A stretch of DNA of 13,994 bases from Clostridia bacterium (GTDB lineage: Bacteria > Bacillota_A > Clostridia > Oscillospirales > CAG-272): assembly GCA_017533545.1 (NCBI GenBank), contig JAFXHW010000086.1, positions 1 to 13,994 on the forward strand, read 5' to 3'. Below are positions 7,046-13,994 of this stretch, piece after piece. Both the position numbers and the translations under genes were made by a program. Below the pieces are notes generated by a model. It was not told the origin of the DNA and searched no databases. It saw only the letters and a list, made by a program, of their open reading frames with translations. Numbering within the stretch: the stretch's first letter is position 1; each line of letters opens with the position of its first letter.

Positions 7046-7063
7046 TGTGTAAAAAATTACACA
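7046..7063. repeat. Operator-like palindrome TGTGTAA-N4-TTACACA
   Basis: Two perfect 7-bp half-sites (7046-7052 and 7057-7063) flank an AAAA centre. The spacing and TGTG/CACA ends resemble sites of homodimeric regulators such as the Crp/Fnr family or Rex, though it does not match either consensus exactly. It lies just after the upstream terminator and about 74 bp before the probable dgt -35 box. Its short AT-rich stem makes an RNA hairpin role less likely than a protein site. Confidence 0.45.
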
Positions 7064-7072
7064 TATCCGTGT

Positions 7073-7107
7073 TTTTAAAGCATTTCGCACAGCAAAATGC
7101 TTTAAAA
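7073..7107. repeat. 13-bp perfect inverted repeat with 9-nt loop
   Basis: TTTTAAAGCATTT (7073-7085) is perfectly complementary to AAATGCTTTAAAA (7095-7107), with loop CGCACAGCA. There is no T-run on either strand after the stem, so it is not a standard terminator. The right-arm segment GCAAAATGC (7092-7100) could instead pair with GCATTTTTGC (7131-7140), giving an alternative fold. Function unknown. Confidence 0.5.
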
Positions 7108-7136
7108 TTTCAAATAAAAAAAGTAAAATCGCATTT

Positions 7137-7165
7137 TTGCGCGTATATTATAAAATACTGATAAT
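7137..7165 (+). promoter_or_regulatory. Probable promoter for dgt-dnaG-rpoD
   Basis: TTGCGC (7137-7142), a 17-bp spacer and GATAAT (7160-7165) are the best-spaced hexamers in the gap. A second -10-like TATAAT at 7172-7177 has no matching -35. The surrounding sequence is very AT-rich, so the exact promoter is uncertain. The gene run after the hyd terminator needs a promoter here. Confidence 0.45.
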
Positions 7166-7186
7166 ATTATATATAATTATACAATA

Positions 7187-7194
7187 AGGAGGGG
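7187..7194 (+). promoter_or_regulatory. Ribosome binding site that argues for an AUA start of dgt
   Basis: AGGAGGGG is a near-perfect Shine-Dalgarno sequence. The AUA codon at 7201 is 8 bp from its AGGAGG core, the optimal distance, whereas the first ATG (7216) is 23 bp away. There is no ATG, GTG, TTG or CTG in frame between the upstream stop at 7174-7176 and 7216. Confidence 0.7.
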
Positions 7195-7200
7195 ATCATC

Positions 7201-8193
7201 ATAACCACACGTGAAATGCTTGAAAAGCGCGAAATCGAACTGCTTTCGCCATATGCCTGCCGCTCTGTAGATACAAAGGGAAGAGAAGAAGAGATAACTC
7301 CCTGCACGCTGCGCACCGAATTCCAGCGCGACCGCGACCGTATCATCCATTCCAAGGCGTTCAGACGTCTGATGCACAAAACGCAGGTCTTTTTATCCCC
7401 CGAAGAGGATCATTATCGTACACGACTCACTCATACACTTGAGGTTACCCAGATTGCCCGCACCGTTGCGCGGGCGCTCGGACTTAACGAGGACCTCACC
7501 GAGGCGATCAGCCTCGGTCACGATCTCGGGCACACTCCATTCGGACATGCCGGTGAACGGGTTTTGCAGAAATGCTATGGCAAGGAATTCACCCACTTCC
7601 GTCAGAGCCTTCGCGTTGTCGAAAAGCTTGAGCGATTGAATCTCACCTACGAGGTGCGAAACGGCATTCTCTGCCATACAAACATGGTTGCGGACACTCT
7701 CGAAGGACGTATTGTCCGCCTTGCCGACCGCATCGCATATATGAATCACGATATCGACGACGCCGAGAGGGCGGGAATTATGACCACCGAGGACATACCC
7801 TTCCATCTGCGCGCCGAGCTGGGCGTTACTCACGGCGAACGAATCAACTTTATGGTACAGTCGATAATACGTTATAGCACGGGCAAAAATGAGATTGCCA
7901 TGGAATCGGATGTGGCAGCCCTTGCCGAGGAGCTTCATTCCTTCCTCTACGAGGCGGTATACAAAAATCCGATCGCGAAGGGAGAAGAGGGCAAGGCGGA
8001 GGCACTGCTCGAGAATCTCTATTATTATTACATGGATCATCCCGACCAGCTCCCCTACGAGGCGCGCATGACCGCCGAGGAGGAGGGTGTGGCACGCGGA
8101 GTATGCGACCATCTTGCGGGCATGACCGACAGATACGCCATCAACACCTACAAACGGCTGTTTTTACCCGAGGTCTGGAATCGCGGGCTGTAA
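7201..8193 (+). CDS. dgt: dNTP triphosphohydrolase (dGTPase-like, HD domain)
   Basis: This enzyme hydrolyses dNTPs to deoxynucleoside and triphosphate and so adjusts the nucleotide pool. From the AUA at 7201 it is 330 residues and begins MTTREMLEKREIELLSPYA if AUA is read as Met, which matches the usual clostridial start with TTRE before the ELLSPYA block. From the ATG at 7216 it would be 325 residues. RTEFQRDRDRIIHSKAFRRL and KTQVFLSPEEDHYRTRLTHT are the hallmark blocks. The HD metal ligands are H78, H107-D108 and D176 (numbering from 7201), with GHDLGHTPFGHAGE around the HD pair. The length and missing insertions fit the shorter Gram-positive type. dnaG starts 39 bp after the stop, so the gene opens the replication-transcription operon. 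Substrate preference among dNTPs is not known from sequence. Confidence 0.94.
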   Translation: MTTREMLEKREIELLSPYACRSVDTKGREEEITPCTLRTEFQRDRDRIIHSKAFRRLMHKTQVFLSPEEDHYRTRLTHTLEVTQIARTVARALGLNEDLTEAISLGHDLGHTPFGHAGERVLQKCYGKEFTHFRQSLRVVEKLERLNLTYEVRNGILCHTNMVADTLEGRIVRLADRIAYMNHDIDDAERAGIMTTEDIPFHLRAELGVTHGERINFMVQSIIRYSTGKNEIAMESDVAALAEELHSFLYEAVYKNPIAKGEEGKAEALLENLYYYYMDHPDQLPYEARMTAEEEGVARGVCDHLAGMTDRYAINTYKRLFLPEVWNRGL

Positions 8194-8232
8194 AAAAGCC
8201 GCCGAAAAGTATTTCAAAGAAAGGCTGTTTAG

Positions 8233-9963
8233 ATGCCGAAATACGACAACAATATTATTGAAGAGATAAAAATACGAAACGACATTGAGGGCGTTATATC
8301 CCAATATGTCACATTAACGCGCGCCGGCTCAAATTTGAAGGGCCTTTGTCCCTTCCATTCGGAAAAGACGGCATCCTTTACCGTTTTTCCCGATACCCGC
8401 TCCTTTTACTGTTTCGGATGCGGTGCGGGCGGCGACGTTATAACCTTCGTAAAGAGAATTGAGAATATCGAATATCCCGCCGCGCTTGAGCAGCTTGCAA
8501 AGCGCGCGGGAATAAGCCTTCCTTCCGAAAAGGACGAAAGATACGCATCGAAGCGTTCCCGCTTTTACGATATGAACCGCGATGCGGCGAAGTTCTTCCA
8601 CTCCTGCTTAAAGGAATCGCCCGAAGCACTCGAATACCTCAAAAAGCGCGGACTTACCGGGGCAACCGTCAAGCATTTCGGGCTGGGATACGCGCCCGAC
8701 GGCTTTGAGCTTGTCAACTACATGAAGAAAAAAGGTTACACCGACGACGAGCTCTGCGAGGGTTTCCTCTGCGGGCGAAGCAAAAAAACGGGCGGACTTT
8801 ACCCTTATTTCCGCCGCCGTCTGATGTTTCCCATCATCGACGTTTCGGGAAGCGTACTTGCATTCGGCGGGCGCATAATCGGCGAGGGCGAGCCCAAGTA
8901 TTTAAACTCGTCCGATACACCGGTATTCAAAAAATCGCGCACGCTGTACGCGCTCAATTTTGCCAAAAACAACTGCTCCGATCGCCTTATCCTCTGCGAA
9001 GGCTACATGGACGTTATCGCGCTCCATGCCGCCGGATTTGAAAATGCGGTTGCCGCGTTGGGTACTGCCTTTACCTCGGAGCACGCGCGGATAATGAAAA
9101 AATATACCAAGAGCGCCGTGCTCGCCTTCGACAGCGACGGGGCGGGTCAGCGCGCTCTTGACAGGGCGTTCAGACTGCTCGAAGAGGTCGGACTTGACGT
9201 TCGTGTGCTCCGCATGAAGGGGGCAAAGGACCCCGACGAGTACATCAAGACCTATGGCGGAGACCGTTTTAAGGCATTGCTCGACGGAAGCGTCACCCAA
9301 TTTGATTTCGAGCTTGCCCGCATTACCACTCAAAACGACATTACGCTCACCGACGGCAGGATCAAGGCCGCATCCGACGCGGCGCAGTTCATTTCGACTG
9401 TTCATTCTGCGGTCGAGCGCGAGATATACATCGCGTCTGCCGCAAAAAAACTCGACGTGTCGGTTGAAAGCTTACGCACCGACGTTGATCGCAGGATAAG
9501 AAAGGCGATGCGCGAATCAAAAGAGAGCGAACGTCAGAAGATATACATATCCGCATCGGCGATATCCGACAGAGTCAATCCCGATGCTGCGAAAAATTTG
9601 CGCTCTGCCCGCGCCGAAGAGGCTATAATCGGTCTGCTTTTAAACCGCCGCGAATATCTTGCAAAGATCAAGCGCGGTCAGGTGGATCTTGATAGCGACA
9701 ATTTCTACACCGCACTCGGAAAAAAGCTGTTTTCGCTTATTATCGAAAACTCGGGCGATGACGGCGAGATATTCGAGGGCGCCTTCGGAGAGGTGCTCAG
9801 CGATGAGGAAATGGGTCGGCTTACCCGTTTGCGTCTGATGCGTGACGGGCTTAAAAATGACGAATCGGTATTTTACGATTGCATACAGACGTTAAAAGAA
9901 TCAAAGGAAGAAAAAAGCTTGGAGGATATCATAAATGAAAAAAGAAAACGTGAAGGAAATTAA
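8233..9963 (+). CDS. dnaG: DNA primase DnaG
   Basis: DnaG makes the short RNA primers for lagging-strand synthesis at the replication fork. The 576-residue protein has the N-terminal zinc ribbon with ligands C39, H42, C60 and C63 ([11 protein letters not shown] and [11 protein letters not shown]). The catalytic core has the RRRLMFPI basic strip (194-201) and [19 protein letters not shown] (223-241). The TOPRIM acidic residues are in EGYMD (256-260) and DSDGAG (300-305). The C-terminal part (about 430-570) is the less conserved helicase-binding domain, with an [10 protein letters not shown] helix. The ATG is preceded by AGAAAGG. The last 29 bp overlap the start of rpoD in another frame. Confidence 0.97.
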   Translation: MPKYDNNIIEEIKIRNDIEGVISQYVTLTRAGSNLKGLCPFHSEKTASFTVFPDTRSFYCFGCGAGGDVITFVKRIENIEYPAALEQLAKRAGISLPSEKDERYASKRSRFYDMNRDAAKFFHSCLKESPEALEYLKKRGLTGATVKHFGLGYAPDGFELVNYMKKKGYTDDELCEGFLCGRSKKTGGLYPYFRRRLMFPIIDVSGSVLAFGGRIIGEGEPKYLNSSDTPVFKKSRTLYALNFAKNNCSDRLILCEGYMDVIALHAAGFENAVAALGTAFTSEHARIMKKYTKSAVLAFDSDGAGQRALDRAFRLLEEVGLDVRVLRMKGAKDPDEYIKTYGGDRFKALLDGSVTQFDFELARITTQNDITLTDGRIKAASDAAQFISTVHSAVEREIYIASAAKKLDVSVESLRTDVDRRIRKAMRESKESERQKIYISASAISDRVNPDAAKNLRSARAEEAIIGLLLNRREYLAKIKRGQVDLDSDNFYTALGKKLFSLIIENSGDDGEIFEGAFGEVLSDEEMGRLTRLRLMRDGLKNDESVFYDCIQTLKESKEEKSLEDIINEKRKREGN

Positions 9964-11158
9964 CGACGAAATTACTGAGGATTCTGTCGAAAAGGCAGAA
10001 GAAAAAGAAAAAACAGAAGCGATAGAGAAAAACGAAACCGAAAAGGTCGTTTCTGAGCTCGTAGGCAACAGCGAAAAGAAGATGGATCTTCGCAAGCTTA
10101 TCGAAAAAGGTAAGGCAAGCGGTCAGCTTTCCAACAGCGAGATCATGGAAGCTATCGAGGATATCGATTACGATATCGAGCAGATAGAGAAGCTCTACGA
10201 AGCTCTTGCGGGTGAGGGTATTGAGATTACGGGATATCTCGATGTTCCCGAGTTCGAGGAGATCGAGAGCGAGGTCGAAAGATACGAGTCTGCCGAGGAT
10301 ATGGAAAAGATGCTCCAGCAGGAGGGACTTGCTATCGATGACCCGGTACGTATGTATCTCAAGGAGATCGGTAAAGTACCGCTTCTCAACGCCGATCGTG
10401 AGCTCGAGCTTGCACAGAAGATGGGCGCGGGAGATCAGAAGGCAAAGCAGGAGCTTGTCGAAGCGAATCTGCGACTTGTTGTAAGTATCGCAAAGAGATA
10501 CGTCGGCAAGGGAATGTTCTTCCTCGATCTCATTCAGGAAGGTAATTTGGGCCTTATGAAGGCGGTTGACAAGTTCGACTACCGCAAAGGATATAAGTTC
10601 TCTACCTACGCTACATGGTGGATCCGTCAGGCCATCACAAGAGCCATCGCCGATCAGGCAAGAACCATCCGCGTTCCCGTTCACATGGTCGAAACCATTC
10701 ACAAGGTATCGCGCGTACAGCGTCAGCTTCTTCAGGAGCTCGGACATGAGGCAAGCGCCGAGGACATCGCGCAGAGCATGGGCATGAGCGCCGAAAAGGT
10801 CCGCGAGATCATGAAGATCGCGCTTGATCCCGTTTCGCTTGAAACACCTATCGGCGAAGAAGAGGACAGCCATCTCGGTGACTTTATCGAGGACGTTGAC
10901 TCGCCCGCGCCCGCTGAGGCCGCATCGTACACCCTTCTCCGCGAACAGCTCAGCGAGGTGCTCCACACTCTTACCCCCCGCGAAGAGCAGGTTCTCCGTC
11001 TTCGCTTCGGGCTTGACGACGGTCACACCCGCACCCTTGAAGAGGTGGGCAAGAAGTTCAACATCACCCGTGAGCGTATCCGTCAGATCGAGGCAAAGGC
11101 ACTCAGAAAGCTGCGCCATCCCAGCCGCTCCAAGCGACTCAAGGACTATCTCGATTAA
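9935..11158 (+). CDS. rpoD: Primary RNA polymerase sigma factor RpoD/SigA
   Basis: This is the housekeeping sigma factor that directs RNA polymerase to -35/-10 promoters such as those seen in this window. It is 407 residues. Residues 1-48 form a Glu/Lys-rich, low-complexity tail. Region 1.1-like sequence spans about 50-120. Region 1.2 starts at [17 protein letters not shown] (135-151). Region 2 (about 175-245) includes [15 protein letters not shown] and the -10-recognition helix [15 protein letters not shown]. Region 3 spans about 248-325. Region 4 (340-405) contains [17 protein letters not shown] and the -35-recognition helix-turn-helix ending in [24 protein letters not shown] (9921-9925), inside dnaG, is 9 bp before the ATG. 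The overlap with dnaG implies translational coupling. No clear intrinsic terminator follows. Confidence 0.98.
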   Translation: MKKENVKEINDEITEDSVEKAEEKEKTEAIEKNETEKVVSELVGNSEKKMDLRKLIEKGKASGQLSNSEIMEAIEDIDYDIEQIEKLYEALAGEGIEITGYLDVPEFEEIESEVERYESAEDMEKMLQQEGLAIDDPVRMYLKEIGKVPLLNADRELELAQKMGAGDQKAKQELVEANLRLVVSIAKRYVGKGMFFLDLIQEGNLGLMKAVDKFDYRKGYKFSTYATWWIRQAITRAIADQARTIRVPVHMVETIHKVSRVQRQLLQELGHEASAEDIAQSMGMSAEKVREIMKIALDPVSLETPIGEEEDSHLGDFIEDVDSPAPAEAASYTLLREQLSEVLHTLTPREEQVLRLRFGLDDGHTRTLEEVGKKFNITRERIRQIEAKALRKLRHPSRSKRLKDYLD

Positions 11159-11206
11159 TTCTTAGGAATAATAGGCTCATTATTTGATGTGTTAAAAAAA
11201 TATGCC

Positions 11207-11235
11207 TTGACATATCAAGTCGATAGGTGTAAAAT
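11207..11235 (+). promoter_or_regulatory. SigA-type promoter for the lipoprotein gene
   Basis: A perfect -35 TTGACA (11207-11212), a 17-bp spacer and a -10 TAAAAT (11230-11235) give a start of transcription near 11242, about 30 bp before the chosen ATG. This position also rules out the upstream in-frame ATG at 11189, which lies before the promoter. Confidence 0.78.
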
Positions 11236-11272
11236 AGAAATGTTATTCGTACGCCAAGGAGGTACTTTTCCA

Positions 11273-13090
11273 ATGAAGAAAAAATTATTATGTCTCTTGC
11301 TTTGTCTTTGCATGGTTTTGCCTGTAATGCTTATGGCAAGCTGCTCTGAAGAGAAAGATGACGATGAAATAGAACTTAATTTCCAGAATACCGGTATAAA
11401 GCCGATAACTTTGGTAATGTATACTATCGCAGGCGAGGGCACTACCGAAGAGTCCATTGCAAGAACTCAGGATGCATTGAATGCGATTTCCGAAACCAGA
11501 TACAGCACACACATCATTCTCCGTGCTCTTCCCGAGGATGAATATTACGATGCTATCGATGAAAAGATAGTTGCCATCGAAGAGAGGATGGCTGCCGATC
11601 AGGCCGAGCTTGATGCCCGTACCGCAGCTGCAAAGGCTGCAAAGGCTGCAGGTGTTACCACCATCCTTGAGACCGAGTCCGAGACCATGCCCGAAACTGT
11701 TGAGACTACCATTGGCGAATACGGAATTCCCGAAACTGTTTTCCCGGATGATACAGGCGAACAGATCGATATTTTCCTTATCAACAACCGCGAAAAGTAC
11801 GATGAATATTTCGAACGCGGCGTTCTCGTTCAGCTCGACGACGAGCTCAGCGGTAACTCCAAGATCTTAAAGGATTACATACACCCCGCATTCCTTACCG
11901 CCGCAAAGAGATTTGGCAAGACATACGCTATCCCCAACAACCACATGGTTGGCGAATTCGAATATGTCGTTATCAACCGCGAGCTTTTTGACAAGTACTA
12001 TTTCGATATCGACGATATCGAGGGTACCGGCACACTCGACGATTTTGTTCTCTCGGTTGCACAGAATGACGAGGGAATCACTCCCGTTGTAGACACCTAC
12101 GGAGTAGGCTCTTTCGTTCACTATATCAATGATATTCCTTCTGTTCTCGGCGGATATACCGTTGACAGACTCTCTAGCGGACAGTATACCGAGCTTAAGA
12201 TCGCACTCGGCGTTCGTGCCAACATGAACGACCAGGCTGCATTGATGGATTGGAAAATGTCCGGTTACCTTACAAAAGATGCCGCAGCTCTTGAAAGCGG
12301 AGATTTCGGTGTTGCATTCATCAAGGGCGACAGTACCTCCGTTGCTCAGTTTGATACCGAAAAGTACTACGTAAAGGTTTATAAATACCCCACATTTACC
12401 GATCAGAATGCTTATGAGGGTATGTATGCCGTAGCTAACTACACAAGATCTATCACTCGTTCGATGGAGATCATCACCATGCTCACCGTTGACGAGGAGT
12501 TCAGAAACATCTTCCAGTACGGCGCACCCGGATACAATTTCGAGCGCGACGTGCTCACCGGTGAGGTTACTATCCTCAACGACGATTACAACATGAATCC
12601 CGTTCACACCGGTAACCAGTTCAAGCTCTGGCAGACCGATAAGATGACCGCAGAGGAGCTTTCTATTTCGGCTAACAGCTGGGCATTGGCAAAGGAGCAT
12701 AACCTTAACAGCTCCGTTAACCCCTACCTTGGATTCGTAGTAAAGACCGACGTTCCCACCGAGATTACAAAGACCGTTGAAACCATCGACGAAAACGGTG
12801 ATAAGGTAACCGAAGAGGTCACCCTTACTTTCATGGAAATGCCCCTCGTTCTCGAAGGACTTGAAAAGTTCTCGGCAGAGATATTTGAAAAGCTTGAAAA
12901 CTTCGAGCCCGGCGAATATCCTCGCTACGCCAACGGCATGCAGCTTTCGTCCAAGGTCAATATTACAACTCCCAAGAAGTTTGTCGAGTACCTGCTTAAT
13001 GTAATTGCTGCCAACGAATACGTTATCGAAGCAATGAATCCCGACAATCCCAACTCCATCTACAACCAGTACGAGGCACTCTTCAAATAA
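11273..13090 (+). CDS. Solute-binding-type lipoprotein with an Ala/Thr/Glu-rich insertion
   Basis: From ATG 11273 (AAGGAGGT about 9 bp upstream) the protein is 605 residues. Residues 1-23 are a lipoprotein signal peptide (MKKK, a hydrophobic core, then MAS) with the acylated cysteine at C24, so it should be anchored on the outer face of the membrane. An acidic linker follows. The body resembles ABC-transporter family 1 (sugar-type) extracellular solute-binding proteins: KPITLVMYTIAGEGT (43-57), VDIFL-like QIDIFLINNREKYDEYFERG (164-183), a KTYAIPNN substrate-cleft segment (216-223) and a conserved C-terminal helical half. Between two of the early strands sits a roughly 60-residue insertion (about 101-162) with an Ala/Lys coiled-coil-like part and a Thr/Glu part. 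No permease or ATPase gene is adjacent, so transport partner and ligand are unknown. Confidence 0.82.
   Translation: MKKKLLCLLLCLCMVLPVMLMASCSEEKDDDEIELNFQNTGIKPITLVMYTIAGEGTTEESIARTQDALNAISETRYSTHIILRALPEDEYYDAIDEKIVAIEERMAADQAELDARTAAAKAAKAAGVTTILETESETMPETVETTIGEYGIPETVFPDDTGEQIDIFLINNREKYDEYFERGVLVQLDDELSGNSKILKDYIHPAFLTAAKRFGKTYAIPNNHMVGEFEYVVINRELFDKYYFDIDDIEGTGTLDDFVLSVAQNDEGITPVVDTYGVGSFVHYINDIPSVLGGYTVDRLSSGQYTELKIALGVRANMNDQAALMDWKMSGYLTKDAAALESGDFGVAFIKGDSTSVAQFDTEKYYVKVYKYPTFTDQNAYEGMYAVANYTRSITRSMEIITMLTVDEEFRNIFQYGAPGYNFERDVLTGEVTILNDDYNMNPVHTGNQFKLWQTDKMTAEELSISANSWALAKEHNLNSSVNPYLGFVVKTDVPTEITKTVETIDENGDKVTEEVTLTFMEMPLVLEGLEKFSAEIFEKLENFEPGEYPRYANGMQLSSKVNITTPKKFVEYLLNVIAANEYVIEAMNPDNPNSIYNQYEALFK
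11627..11650 (+). repeat. In-frame 9-bp tandem repeat in the lipoprotein gene
   Basis: GCTGCAAAG occurs twice in tandem, followed by a partial third unit GCTGCA, encoding AAKAAKAA in the insertion. The 12-mer CCCGAAACTGTT (PETV) also occurs twice about 39 bp apart shortly downstream. Slippage could vary the insertion length between strains. Confidence 0.7.
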
Positions 13091-13103
13091 TAATAAAAAA
13101 ATA

Positions 13104-13140
13104 GCGGGACGGTCGAAAAGCTGACCGTTCCGCATTTTTT
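13104..13140 (+). terminator. Intrinsic terminator of the lipoprotein gene
   Basis: GCGGGACGGTC (13104-13114) and GACCGTTCCGC (13123-13133) form an 11-bp stem with one G-T wobble and an 8-nt loop, followed by A and a T6 run. It lies 13 bp after the stop codon. Confidence 0.9.
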
Positions 13141-13167
13141 CATATTGCTGAAAGGTGATGTATTAAT

Positions 13168-13994
13168 ATGAAATTTAACTTCAATATGCCCGTCGAGATT
13201 ATTTCGGGTACCGATTGCGTAAAGAATAATGTCAAAACATTTAATTTGGGCAAAAAATGTCTTATCGTTACCGGCAGACGCTCTGCTGTTGCATCGGGTG
13301 CGCTTGATGACGTAAAAAGCGTGCTTGATGAGAACGGAGCAGAATATACCGTATACGATAAGATCACCGAAAATCCTCTTTTGTCGGTTTGCTTCGAGGG
13401 CGGACGGACGGCTATCGGTTTTGATGCCGATTTTGTCATAGGAATCGGAGGAGGCTCGGTGCTCGATGCAGCAAAGGCGATCGCAGCGTTTGCCGCAAAC
13501 GAAAATGTAGATCAAAAGGGTCTTTTCACCGACTGCAAAAACAAATCGCTCCCTCTTATTGCCATTCCCACCACCGCCGGCACAGGCAGCGAGGGCAACA
13601 ACTATGCGGTAATATCGCTTGACGGTGAGAATAAAAAGCGCACCTTCAAAAACGAGTGGTCCTATCCCGACTATGCATTTTTGGATGCAAAATACACCCT
13701 TTCGCTGTCGAAGGACTATACCGTAAGCACTGCTCTTGACGCGTTTTGCCACTGTATCGAGTCATATCTTTCGCCAAAGTCGACCGTTGTATCCCGCCTG
13801 TTGTCGGCGTGGGGCGCCAAGACGATTCTCGATATCATCTCAATTAAGCAGGACGGATTGACGCTTTGCGATCGCGAAGCACTTCTCTATGCATCGTGCG
13901 CGGCGGGTATTGCCATTAATACCACCGGCACAGGATTTCCCCATCCGCTCGGATATAACATCACCATGTTCCGCGCTCTTCCTCACGGCAAGGC
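13168..13994 (+). CDS. Iron-containing alcohol dehydrogenase, 3' end cut by window
   Basis: The ATG at 13168 opens a frame that stays open to the window edge (275 full codons seen; the family is usually about 370-400 residues). It matches group III metal-dependent alcohol dehydrogenases, which interconvert alcohols and aldehydes with NAD(P)H. The Rossmann GGGS motif is at 94-97 (IGIGGGSVLDAAKA) and PTTAGTGSE at 134-142. All four iron ligands are visible: D191 and H195 (LDAFCHCIES), H259 (FPHPLGYN) and H273 (LPHGKA). AAAGGTGAT lies about 11 bp upstream. The gene starts only 27 bp after the T-run of the preceding terminator, with no recognisable promoter between, so it depends on read-through or an unusual promoter. 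Substrate is not assignable. Confidence 0.93.
   Translation, partial: MKFNFNMPVEIISGTDCVKNNVKTFNLGKKCLIVTGRRSAVASGALDDVKSVLDENGAEYTVYDKITENPLLSVCFEGGRTAIGFDADFVIGIGGGSVLDAAKAIAAFAANENVDQKGLFTDCKNKSLPLIAIPTTAGTGSEGNNYAVISLDGENKKRTFKNEWSYPDYAFLDAKYTLSLSKDYTVSTALDAFCHCIESYLSPKSTVVSRLLSAWGAKTILDIISIKQDGLTLCDREALLYASCAAGIAINTTGTGFPHPLGYNITMFRALPHGK

Noticed and set aside
7046..7063. Assigning the palindrome as a Rex or Fnr site
   Set aside because: Half-sites differ from TTGTGAA (Rex) and TTGAT (Fnr); only an operator-like call is justified.
9929..11119. Long open frame antisense to rpoD (396 codons)
   Set aside because: It is a shadow of a highly conserved sigma factor gene; no ribosome site or family resemblance.
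11159..11206. Possible terminator after rpoD (AATAAT/ATTATT inverted repeat)
   Set aside because: The stem is six A/T pairs with no GC core and no T-run follows; too weak to call.
11189..11272. 28-residue N-terminal extension of the lipoprotein
   Set aside because: The upstream ATG lies before the promoter, and a lipoprotein signal peptide begins exactly at the Met at 11273 behind AAGGAGGT.
11867..13135. Long open frame on the strand opposite the lipoprotein gene (422 codons)
   Set aside because: It mirrors the codon pattern of the plus-strand gene, which has a signal peptide, a ribosome site, a promoter and a terminator; the opposite frame has no recognisable domain.
1..13994. CRISPR arrays, tRNA/rRNA genes, transposons or phage genes
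   Set aside because: No regularly spaced repeats, cloverleaf-sized gaps with RNA motifs, transposase or integrase motifs, or terminal inverted repeats were found; nearly all sequence is taken up by chromosomal genes.

Overview
The window looks like chromosomal DNA from a strictly anaerobic, hydrogen-metabolising Gram-positive bacterium of the Clostridia, most likely an Oscillospirales-type gut or rumen lineage. That assignment is an inference. It rests on the dgt-dnaG-rpoD housekeeping operon, strong AGGAGG-type ribosome binding sites, a [FeFe]-hydrogenase maturation operon, a composite flavodiiron protein, and heavy use of CCC, GAG and CGC codons. The window is gene-dense, with no gene-free gap above about 200 bp. 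I see no insertion sequence, phage gene, CRISPR array, rRNA or tRNA.

Layout. (1) At 1-860, on the minus strand, a nitroreductase-family flavoprotein is followed after 4 bp by a NUDIX hydrolase that runs off the left edge. (2) At 896-993 two promoters sit back to back, one for each direction. (3) At 1019-7009, on the plus strand, lies the H-cluster assembly operon: a small TM1266-type putative regulator, an intergenic terminator-like hairpin, then hydE, hydG and hydF. A flavodiiron protein fused to flavin-reductase and rubredoxin modules follows, and a strong intrinsic terminator closes the operon. (4) At 7044-7200 is an AT-rich intergenic region with two long perfect inverted repeats and a probable promoter. 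(5) At 7201-11158 is dgt-dnaG-rpoD, whose first gene appears to start at a non-canonical AUA codon and whose last two genes overlap. (6) At 11207-13140 is a monocistronic solute-binding-type lipoprotein gene with its own promoter and terminator. (7) From 13168 to the right edge is an iron-dependent alcohol dehydrogenase, cut by the window end.

How it works together. HydE and HydG are radical SAM enzymes that make the non-protein ligands of the [FeFe]-hydrogenase H-cluster, and HydF is the GTPase scaffold that delivers the 2Fe subcluster. The hydrogenase subunits themselves are not in the window. The co-directional flavodiiron fusion probably removes O2 or NO, both of which damage [FeFe]-hydrogenases, so the operon seems to pair assembly with protection. 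The iron alcohol dehydrogenase and the nitroreductase fit a fermentative, low-potential redox lifestyle.

No clearly new defence or mobile system is visible. The least explained elements are non-coding: the hairpin in front of hydE, the TGTGTAA-N4-TTACACA palindrome and neighbouring 13-bp stem at 7046-7107, and the AUA start of dgt.
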